From positions 2,737,501-2,801,500 of the forward strand of contig NZ_CP094975.1 in NCBI RefSeq assembly GCF_023509015.1: a stretch of 64,000 nucleotides of DNA, given 5' to 3'. Made by a program: the position numbers and the translations under genes. Source of the DNA: Pseudomonas abieticivorans. GTDB taxonomy: Bacteria > Pseudomonadota > Gammaproteobacteria > Pseudomonadales > Pseudomonadaceae. The notes beneath the pieces were generated by a model, which saw only the letters and a program-made list of their open reading frames with translations, was not told the DNA's origin and made no database searches. Positions 57,583 to 64,000 of the stretch are shown in pieces; the stretch's first letter is position 1, and each line of letters begins with the position of its first letter.

Positions 57583-58470
57583 ATGGATCAGGTTCGAGCC
57601 ATGAAGATCTTCGTGCGCATCTACGAGCGCAGCAGTTTCACCCAGGCTGCCGACGACCTGAACATCCCCCGCGCCACCTTGACCCACAGCATGAACCAGT
57701 TCGAAGCCTGGCTGGGCACTCGCTTGCTGGAACGGAGTACTCGCCGCGTGCGGCCCACGCTGGATGGTGAGGCGTACTACGCCCGCTGCGTGCAATTGCT
57801 GGCGGAGCTGGAAGAGGCCGAGCTGGCGTTCAGGCAGGTAGCGCCCAAAGGTCGTTTGCGGGTAGACCTGCAAGGGACATTGGCGAAGAACTTCGTGATC
57901 CCGGCGTTACCGGTTTTTATGGCGCGGTACCCGGACATCGAGTTGGTATTGAGCGAGGCCGATCGCTTTGTCGACTTGATTCAGGAAGGGGTGGATTGCG
58001 TGTTGCGCGCAGGTACCTTGGGCGACTCATCGCTGATCGGCAAACGCGTGGCGACGCTGGCCCAGGTGACCTGTGCCAGCCCGCTGTACCTGCGCAAGCA
58101 CGGCGAACCGCAAACCCTGCAGGACCTGGCCCGGCACAGGGCGGTGAATTACCTGTCCAGGGCCACGGGCAAGGCGCTGCCGTTTGAATTCACCGTGGCG
58201 GGCGAGGCACTGGAGGTCGAGATCCCTGGCGCCATCTCGGTGTTCGGCACCGAAATCTACGCCGCGTCGGCCATTGCCGGCATCGGCTTGATCCAGGTAC
58301 CCCGTTACCGGGTAGCAACGCAATTGCAGCAAGGCTTGTTGTGCGAAGTGCTACCGGCCTTCGCACCGCCGCCGATGCCCGTGTCGGTGTTGTACCCGCA
58401 CAACCGGCATATGTCGCCCAGGGTGCGGGTGTTTGTGGATTGGTTGGGCGAGGTGTTTGCCAAGGCCTGA
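57583..58470 (+). CDS. LysR-type regulator divergent from the SDR gene
   Basis: A 295-aa LysR regulator (MDQVRAMKIFVRIYE..., helix-turn-helix about residues 17-40) of the AaeR/CrgA-like group with a typical VDCVLRAGTLGDSSL effector-domain motif. ATG at 57583 has ccaggag 6 nt upstream. Its likely target is the adjacent SDR. Confidence 0.88.
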   Translation: MDQVRAMKIFVRIYERSSFTQAADDLNIPRATLTHSMNQFEAWLGTRLLERSTRRVRPTLDGEAYYARCVQLLAELEEAELAFRQVAPKGRLRVDLQGTLAKNFVIPALPVFMARYPDIELVLSEADRFVDLIQEGVDCVLRAGTLGDSSLIGKRVATLAQVTCASPLYLRKHGEPQTLQDLARHRAVNYLSRATGKALPFEFTVAGEALEVEIPGAISVFGTEIYAASAIAGIGLIQVPRYRVATQLQQGLLCEVLPAFAPPPMPVSVLYPHNRHMSPRVRVFVDWLGEVFAKA

Positions 58471-58472
58471 AG

Positions 58473-59222
58473 CTAGGGGTGCTTGCCCAGAATCGACTCC
58501 AGCAGATCCATGCGTGGCGCCCCCTGTTGTTGCTGCACCCGCCCTTTGTCGTTGTGATAGAAAATCGCCGGAGTGGCCGGTGTACCCAGGTCAGTCATCA
58601 GGTCCAGGTTGGCTGCCAATTGATCTTCGACGTTCGCCGGGATTTTATCCAGGCCCGTGAGCGTGCTTTGCTTGCCGGCTTTTTCATGCTGCTGCAACGC
58701 TGCGGCAGGGTCTTTGCTGGTGAGCATGGCGGCTGCCTTGGCGGCGCTGTCGGCGCGGATGATGCCGACCATGATGTGGCGCAACTGCACTTTGCCTGCG
58801 TCCACCCATGGCCGGGCCTGGTTCCAGAACATCGTGCAATACGGGCAGTTGGGGTCGCTGAACACATACACAATGCGCGGCGCATCGGCCTTGCCGTCGG
58901 CGATCCAGGTGCTGTTTTCCAGCCTTTGCCAGTTGGCCTTGTCCATTTCGGCAAACACCAGACGGTCCAGCGGCTCGGCGCTCAGGTCCTTGCCCTGGGC
59001 GTCGTACAGGTTGCCGACCAGCGTGTTTTTGCCGTCGGCGGTGAGGTAAACCGCCACGCCTTGTTGCTGGTATTGGGCGGCATAACCTTTCAGGCCGGCG
59101 GGCGCGTCGAATTCGCCGTGAAAGGTCAGGCCTTGATCCTGCAAGGCCTTGATGGGCGCGGGCAGGGGGGCGGCATGCAGTGCCGGGGTGCACAGTGCCA
59201 GGGTGAGCAGGAGTCGTTTCAT
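58473..59222 (-). CDS. dsbG: Thiol:disulfide interchange protein DsbG
   Basis: A 249-aa periplasmic disulfide isomerase/reductase with a signal peptide (cut after LHA), an N-terminal dimerisation domain and a thioredoxin-fold domain with CPYC active site (about residue 126), then the cis-Pro TPATPAIFY loop. DsbG protects single cysteines from over-oxidation. The ATG at 59222 overlaps the dsbD stop (TGATG), so it is coupled to dsbD, its electron donor. Confidence 0.92.
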   Translation of the reverse strand: MKRLLLTLALCTPALHAAPLPAPIKALQDQGLTFHGEFDAPAGLKGYAAQYQQQGVAVYLTADGKNTLVGNLYDAQGKDLSAEPLDRLVFAEMDKANWQRLENSTWIADGKADAPRIVYVFSDPNCPYCTMFWNQARPWVDAGKVQLRHIMVGIIRADSAAKAAAMLTSKDPAAALQQHEKAGKQSTLTGLDKIPANVEDQLAANLDLMTDLGTPATPAIFYHNDKGRVQQQQGAPRMDLLESILGKHP

Positions 59223-60925
59223 CAACCTTGATCCTTGGTAGTGTTCCAGTTGGCCAGGAAAGTGGCGCGGTCGACCAGCCCGGTGATGCGTTGGGCGCGA
59301 CGTTCTTCACCGTTAGGGCCTAGCCAGATGAGGGTGGGTGGGCCGACCACTTGGTAGCGGTCCAGCAGGGCGCGGCTGGCGGGGGTATCGTGGGTGACGT
59401 CGACTTTCAGGCGGCGTACCTGAGCAAGCGCGGCTTGGGTCTGCGGGTGCTGGAAGATGTTTTTTTCCATGACCTTGCAGTTCACGCACCAGTCGGCGGT
59501 GTAGTCCAGCAGCACCCACTGGCCGGCCGCTTGGGCGGCGTCCAGTTCTGCCTGCAGCGCCTGGGGTTGGTCGACCTGAGCGACAGGTGGGTTGTTCGTC
59601 GAAGTCGCAGCCGCCTGGCCGGTATAGACCTTGAGGGGTTGCAACGGGTCATCCGAGCCGCCGGCGGCGCCGACCAGCATCAGCACACCCCAAAGGCCGA
59701 GCATTGTCGCGGCCGTGGTGCCGACCAGGCGATGGCTGACTTTAATCGCCGATGCCGTGGCCGCGCCCAGCGTCAGCAGGGCAGCCAGTAGCAACCAGGT
59801 CGCGGGGTCGAGCACCGGGCGCACGACCAGCAGGGCCGTGCCGAGAAACAGCAAGCCGAACACACCCTTGACCAGGTTCATCCAGGCACCGGGCTTGGGC
59901 AACAGGCGTTGGCCGACCGTCACCAGCGCCACCAGGGGCAAGCCCATGCCCAGGCCCATGGCGAACAGCACCAGTGCACCCTTCAGCGCATCACCGCTCT
60001 GCGCGATGTAGAGCAGGGCGCCGGCCAGTGGCGCGGTCATGCAGGGGCCTACCAGCACACCGGAAAACAACCCGAGCACGCCTGCGCCCAGCAGGCTGCC
60101 GCCGCGTTGCCGGCTCCCGGCCTGTTGCAGGCGGTCGCGCAGAGCGCTGGGCAGTTGCAACTCGAACAGGCCGAACATCGGCAGTGCCAGCAGTACGAAC
60201 AGCGCGGCGAAGGCCCCCAGCACCAAGGGTTGTTGCAGTGTCGCCTGCAGGTTGGCGCCCAACAGCGCCGCCACCACGCCCATGCCGGCGTACACCAGGG
60301 CCATGCTGACCACGTAACTGCTTGCCAGCAACACGCTGCGCCGGGTACTGGCGCCGCTGCCCACCACCACGCCGGCCAATATCGGCAACATGGGCAGTGA
60401 ACAAGGGGTAAAGGCCAGCAGCAGGCCCAGGCCAAAAAACACCAGCAAGCTCAAGCCCAGCGTCCGGCCCTGCAGCCCGCTGGCCAACGCTTGGTCGCTG
60501 GCTTGGGGGGCAACGGCAGCGCCGCCCAGGTCAATGACCTGGGTTTGCGGCGGGTAGCACAGGCCAGCGTCGGCGCAGCCTTGCCAACTCAGTTTCACCT
60601 GGCCCCTCGCGGTTGCCGGCAGGGTCAGTTCCAGGCTGTCGCGATACACTGGCTGCTCGCCAAAGAATTCGTCATGGTGCGCGATGCCTTCGGGCAGCGC
60701 GGGATGTTGGTCGGCCGGCAGCTCGCCGAACAGCAGGCGGTTTTTGTACAGGTAGTAACCGGGGGCAATGTCCCAGTGCAAGCGCTGCTCGCCACTGGCC
60801 AGGGTTTCATGGCTCAGGCTGAAGGCGCGGTCGGCGGGCAGGAACCTGGGCTCCACCGCCAGTGGGAACGCCGCCTGGGCGAGGGTGGAAAACAGCAGCA
60901 TGGCCCATAGGGCGAATAGTTTCAT
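59222..60925 (-). CDS. dsbD: Thiol:disulfide interchange protein DsbD
   Basis: A 567-aa transmembrane electron carrier from cytoplasmic thioredoxin to periplasmic DsbG/DsbC. Signal peptide (MKLFALWAMLLFSTLAQA), alpha domain with the Cys pair CADAGLC, a membrane domain with the two catalytic Cys in FTPCSLPM and VGPCMTAP, and a C-terminal thioredoxin domain with WCVNCK. The open frame runs upstream to 61285, but that part crosses REP repeats; the ATG at 60925 begins a proper signal peptide. Confidence 0.93.
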   Translation of the reverse strand: MKLFALWAMLLFSTLAQAAFPLAVEPRFLPADRAFSLSHETLASGEQRLHWDIAPGYYLYKNRLLFGELPADQHPALPEGIAHHDEFFGEQPVYRDSLELTLPATARGQVKLSWQGCADAGLCYPPQTQVIDLGGAAVAPQASDQALASGLQGRTLGLSLLVFFGLGLLLAFTPCSLPMLPILAGVVVGSGASTRRSVLLASSYVVSMALVYAGMGVVAALLGANLQATLQQPLVLGAFAALFVLLALPMFGLFELQLPSALRDRLQQAGSRQRGGSLLGAGVLGLFSGVLVGPCMTAPLAGALLYIAQSGDALKGALVLFAMGLGMGLPLVALVTVGQRLLPKPGAWMNLVKGVFGLLFLGTALLVVRPVLDPATWLLLAALLTLGAATASAIKVSHRLVGTTAATMLGLWGVLMLVGAAGGSDDPLQPLKVYTGQAAATSTNNPPVAQVDQPQALQAELDAAQAAGQWVLLDYTADWCVNCKVMEKNIFQHPQTQAALAQVRRLKVDVTHDTPASRALLDRYQVVGPPTLIWLGPNGEERRAQRITGLVDRATFLANWNTTKDQG

Positions 60926-61021
60926 GGGTAAAGGCCTGTCGAAAATCTCGAAAGGCCGAGTATGTCCGGTGGTCATTAACCGGAGATTATGGGCGTCCTG
61001 CACGCCCAATGGCCGCGCCCC

Positions 61022-61101
61022 TGTAGGAGGTTTATCCGCGAAGCCGCCACCGCTTGCCTGGCACACCGCAGTATTCTTTTCGCGGATCAATTTGCGCCTA
61101 C
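61022..61101. repeat. P. putida-type REP arms upstream of dsbD
   Basis: The arms ctgtaggaggtttatccgcgaa and cttttcgcggatcaatttgcgcc are degenerate but face each other. Confidence 0.75.
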
Positions 61102-61135
61102 AGACAAATAGTGTGGCTGGGGTTTTCTGGCGCCC

Positions 61136-61298
61136 ATTCGCAAGCAAGCTTGCTCCCACAGTTGTTGCAAAGTGCTCAACGCCCTTCCAACAGAATGCGG
61201 CACGTTGCAGCCAATGTGGGAGCAAGCTTGCTTGCGAAAGGCCGCGCGGGCGGCCGGGCTCAGCATCACTTGCATCGCGGATCAATCCGCTCCTGCAG
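61136..61298. repeat. P. fluorescens-type REP pair plus one P. putida-type arm
   Basis: The arms attcgcaagcaagcttgctc and gtgggagcaagcttgcttgc flank ~55 nt that includes the word cagaatgcggcacgttgcag, which resembles the spacer of the tandem repeat at 31776-32180. A third arm of the other REP type (tcgcggatcaatccgctcc) ends at 61298. The 387-bp gap from 60926 to 61312 holds only these repeats and the dsbD promoter. Confidence 0.85.
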
Positions 61299-61312
61299 GT
61301 CGTCGTCTTGGG

Positions 61313-62341
61313 TTATGCGCTTTCGCGTTCGATGAGCTGGCAGTCGAGCAGGTTCAGGCGCTGTGGCGTGCCGCCGGCCAGGCTTTCCAGCACCCGCGTC
61401 GCTGCCAGCACGCCAATCTCCAAGGCCGGAGGTTTGATGGTGCTCAGGCTCGGCATCAGCATTTGCGCAAACGGATAATCGCCAAACCCCAGCACGGCGC
61501 AGTCCTGGGGTATGCGCAGGCCTGCGCGCTGGCCTGCCAGCAGCCCCCCGGCTGCAAGGTTATCGTTGGCGAAGACGATCGCATCCGGTGGTTGGGGCGC
61601 GGCCATCAGCTCGGTCATCGCCTGCTTGCCAGCCTCGAACGGCGCCAGGCCTGCCTGGGGGGCAAATACCCAGGGTTGCAGGCCAAGCTCGGTCATGGTC
61701 GCGGCATAACCATCGCGCCGCTCCAAAGCGCTGAAGTCGCCCGACGCGCTGTTCTGCACGAAGGCGATGCGCCGGTAACCCTGGGCATACAGGTAGCGTG
61801 CGGCGCTCACGCCGACTTCCACGTGGGAAAAACCAATCTGCAGCGGGCTGCGTTCAGGTCGGTAGTCCCAGGTCTCGACCACCGGCACATCGGCCTCGGC
61901 GATCATTTTTTCGGTGGCTTCGCTGTGGAAGTGGCTGGTCAATACCAACGCGGCCGGCGACCAGCCGAGAAACGCGCGCACCGCGCTTTCTTCCTGTTGG
62001 ATATCGAAGTAACTCGAGGCCAGTAACAACTGGTAGCCGTGGCGGCTCAAGGTATCGCTGAAGCCCTGGATGGTGTTGGCGAATATTGGCCCGGAGATGT
62101 TCGGGATCACCATACCGACGATCTTGCCTCGCGCCGAGGCCAAGCCACCGGCCACCAGGTTGGGCACGTAGCCCAACGCATTCACCACCGTGGCGATGCG
62201 CTCGCGACGCTCTGGCGAAACCTGCTCGGGCTGGTTGAAGTAACGCGACACGGTGATCGCGGAAACGCCGGCCTGCTTGGCGACGGTGCTCAGCGTTACT
62301 CGGCCGGCGCCGCGCCGCTTGCGTTGCTTGTCATCACTCAA
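61313..62341 (-). CDS. LacI-family transcriptional repressor
   Basis: A 342-aa regulator with a LacI helix-turn-helix (residues ~14-40, VTLSTVAKQAGVSAITVSRYF), hinge helix (NLVAGGLASAR) and a sugar-binding-type effector domain (about 65-335). It resembles GntR/gluconate-type members. The start appears to be TTG at 62341, with atagggg upstream. It is divergent from the TonB-dependent receptor, with its likely operator 85 bp upstream. Confidence 0.87.
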   Translation of the reverse strand: MSDDKQRKRRGAGRVTLSTVAKQAGVSAITVSRYFNQPEQVSPERRERIATVVNALGYVPNLVAGGLASARGKIVGMVIPNISGPIFANTIQGFSDTLSRHGYQLLLASSYFDIQQEESAVRAFLGWSPAALVLTSHFHSEATEKMIAEADVPVVETWDYRPERSPLQIGFSHVEVGVSAARYLYAQGYRRIAFVQNSASGDFSALERRDGYAATMTELGLQPWVFAPQAGLAPFEAGKQAMTELMAAPQPPDAIVFANDNLAAGGLLAGQRAGLRIPQDCAVLGFGDYPFAQMLMPSLSTIKPPALEIGVLAATRVLESLAGGTPQRLNLLDCQLIERESA

Positions 62342-62426
62342 AACCGGGCCCCTATCTAACGAAAAAGAATATAAAAGTAATTTTTCAGTATTGGACGGTC
62401 TATCGGCCCGTTGTCGATACTACCAA

Positions 62427-62440
62427 TGTTAGCGCTAACA
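62427..62440. promoter_or_regulatory. LacI-family operator palindrome
   Basis: TGTTAGCGCTAACA is a perfect 14-bp palindrome with the central CG step typical of LacI-family operators. It lies between the LacI-type gene and the receptor gene and could repress both. Confidence 0.8.
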
Positions 62441-62557
62441 ACGTGAATTGTCTGCTACTCGCTCGAGCGAATGCCCAACACACCGGTTTGCGAATCTTCA
62501 GGCGCAGTGGTCGTAGAACCGCGGCGGCCAGGGCATACATTCGAGCAGGGCAGGCAC

Positions 62558-64000
62558 ATGCAAAACAGAATTGGGGAAGGCTTCAAGATCACCGCGCTGG
62601 CCTTGGCCGTGGGCGCCGTATTACCAATGAGCGACGTGTTTGCTGGCGAGGCAAACGCCAGCGATACCGCCCAGGAACCGGTGCTCAAATCGGTAACGGT
62701 GACCGCCACCCGTCGCGAGGAATCGCTGCAAAAGGTGCCAGTGGCGGTATCAGTGGTGGACGGTGAGCAACTGGGCCGCGAGAACCGCACCAGCATCGAG
62801 AGCATCGTCCAACAGATCCCCACGGTGAACTTCCGTACCGGCGCGTCTAACAAGGACACCTCGTTGTTCATCCGCGGCGTGGGCACCATTTCCACCTCCC
62901 CGGGCGTGGAGCCTACCGTGGCCACCGTGGTCGACGGCGTGGTGTACGGCCGCCCCGGCATGGCCACCCTCGACCTGCTGGACCTGGAGCGCATCGAAGT
63001 GCTGCGTGGCCCGCAGGGCACGCTGTTCGGCAAGAATGCCTCGGCCGGCGTACTGAACATCATCACCAAGGCGCCGACCGAAGAAACCCACGGCTACGTG
63101 GAACAATCCTACTACCAGGGTAACGAAAGCCGCACCCGCTTCGGCATTGGCGGCGCACTGATCCCGGGTGTGCTGAAGGGCAACATCACTACCCTGATCG
63201 GCAACTACGATGGCAACGTCGACAACAAGGCCAACGGCCAGGAAGTCAACGGCTACAACCGCAAGGGCGTGCGCGGCAAACTGGAGTTCACCCCCAGCGA
63301 AGACTTCAAGCTGACCCTGGCAGCCGACTACATGCAGTCGGCCAGCGACGCACCCAACGGCGTGATCAGCAGCACCAGCAGCACGGCGTTCGCCAATGCC
63401 CTGGCCCCGGTCAACGCCAGCAACCACAACCGCAACATCGAGAGCGACTACCGCACCCACGTCGACGACACCAACAAGGGCCTGTCGGCGCAGATGGACT
63501 GGAACCTGGGCGACTACACCCTGACGTCGATCACCGCCTGGCGCGGCTGGGACAACACCCAGTGGCAGGACGGCGACCGCCTGGCGACCATCAGCACGGC
63601 GTTCCCCGGTACCCAGGACAAGGGCGACCTGAGCTACGACCAATACTCGCAAGAGCTGCGCCTGGCTTCGCCAAAAGGCGAGTTCCTGGAGTACGTGGCC
63701 GGCCTGTACTACATGCACGCCAAGGACGACGAAACCTACCAGCGCACCCTGATCACGCCGACGGCAACCAACCAGGGCATCGCCAACTACGGCACCACCA
63801 GCAACAGTTACTCGGCATTCGGCGAAACCACGCTCAACTTTACGTCCAGGTTCCGTGGCATCGCCGGCTTGCGCTATACCCATGACGAACTGGAATACGA
63901 CCACCGCCGGGTAAGCACCTCTGCCACCACCGTCAGTGGTATCCAGCCGAGCACCAGCAGCTCGGGCAGTACCGACGAAGACGGCTGGTCCGGCCGCCTG
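62558..64000 (+). CDS. TonB-dependent outer-membrane receptor (3' end outside window)
   Basis: 481 residues are visible before the window ends with no stop. Signal peptide (about residues 1-29, cut near VFAGE), TonB box (VLKSVTVTA, about 42-50), a plug domain with LRGPQGTLFGKNASAGVLNI (about 150), and the first part of the beta barrel. The ATG at 62558 has agggcagg upstream. It resembles the FecA/FhuA-like group that includes SftP but is a different protein. A LacI-type regulator and operator next door suggest a carbohydrate-like or sugar-acid ligand rather than a siderophore (inference). Confidence 0.88.
   Translation, partial: MQNRIGEGFKITALALAVGAVLPMSDVFAGEANASDTAQEPVLKSVTVTATRREESLQKVPVAVSVVDGEQLGRENRTSIESIVQQIPTVNFRTGASNKDTSLFIRGVGTISTSPGVEPTVATVVDGVVYGRPGMATLDLLDLERIEVLRGPQGTLFGKNASAGVLNIITKAPTEETHGYVEQSYYQGNESRTRFGIGGALIPGVLKGNITTLIGNYDGNVDNKANGQEVNGYNRKGVRGKLEFTPSEDFKLTLAADYMQSASDAPNGVISSTSSTAFANALAPVNASNHNRNIESDYRTHVDDTNKGLSAQMDWNLGDYTLTSITAWRGWDNTQWQDGDRLATISTAFPGTQDKGDLSYDQYSQELRLASPKGEFLEYVAGLYYMHAKDDETYQRTLITPTATNQGIANYGTTSNSYSAFGETTLNFTSRFRGIAGLRYTHDELEYDHRRVSTSATTVSGIQPSTSSSGSTDEDGWSGRL

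Noticed and set aside
60926..61285. 120-residue N-terminal extension of DsbD
   Set aside because: It runs through REP sequences, and the ATG at 60925 starts a proper signal peptide.
62443..62766. 107-residue plus-strand ORF before the receptor
   Set aside because: It overlaps the real receptor frame (start 62558), which has a signal peptide and TonB box and continues past the window end.

Overview
The window reads as the chromosome of a fluorescent Pseudomonas, most likely close to the P. putida group. The evidence is GC-rich coding with strong third-position GC, many P. putida-type REP elements (the cgcggataaatccgctcctac type) in the gaps, and gene orders known from Pseudomonas: desA-pipA-oscA-sbp-cysTWA, the ats/sft sulfate-ester genes, and the cystine-transport/D-cysteine/SfnB block. 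I saw no rRNA, tRNA, insertion sequence, prophage or CRISPR array. 57 protein genes are annotated. The first (HDOD response regulator) and the last (TonB-dependent receptor) run off the window edges.

Layout. 0-5.5 kb: c-di-GMP and membrane genes (HDOD regulator, PAS-GGDEF cyclase, fatty acid desaturase, PAS-GGDEF-EAL protein). 5.6-9.7 kb: oscA and the sulfate importer sbp-cysT-cysW-cysA. 9.7-15.3 kb: an Mpo1-like protein, a Crp/Fnr regulator, an HprRS-like two-component system divergent from a periplasmic hydroxyisourate-hydrolase-like protein and a haem-binding-like protein (with a matching palindromic operator between them), and an AraC regulator. 15.4-31.7 kb: a large sulfate-ester scavenging region: arylsulfatase atsA, ABC importer atsB-atsC, binding protein atsR, LysR sftR, dioxygenase atsK, a second sulfatase/phosphonate monoester hydrolase, a second LysR, TonB-dependent receptor sftP, an arylsulfotransferase-family protein, and a local tonB-exbB-exbD set. 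31.7-35 kb: tandem REP-containing repeats, a small hydrolase, an SfnR-like AAA+ protein and a lone metQ. 35-42.3 kb: an AAA ATPase, a TriABC-type efflux pump and a methyltransferase. 42.3-48.8 kb: one operon of two SfnB-type oxidoreductases, an NtaA/DszA-type monooxygenase and a MetQNI importer. 49-54.4 kb: an unrecognised protein built of two repeats, a cystine importer (tcyJLN) with D-cysteine desulfhydrase, and a divergent serine acetyltransferase. 54.5-64 kb: BetT choline transporter, an SDR/LysR pair, dsbD-dsbG, and a LacI regulator divergent from a TonB-dependent receptor with a perfect 14-bp operator palindrome between them.

How it works together. About half of the window serves sulfur supply: free sulfate (Sbp-CysTWA), sulfate esters (SftP/TonB across the outer membrane, AtsRBC across the inner membrane, AtsA/AtsK/second sulfatase for cleavage), other organosulfur compounds (SfnB/NtaA oxygenases with a Met-type importer), cystine and D-cysteine (Tcy, DcyD), and entry into cysteine synthesis (CysE). 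The most notable points are the self-contained sulfate-ester region with its own energy-coupling genes and twin LysR regulators, a shortened AAA+ activator lacking both the sigma-54 contact motif and a visible DNA-binding domain, a shifted reading frame at the start of cysE, an HprR-type box at the hydroxyisourate-hydrolase locus, and an undescribed two-repeat protein.
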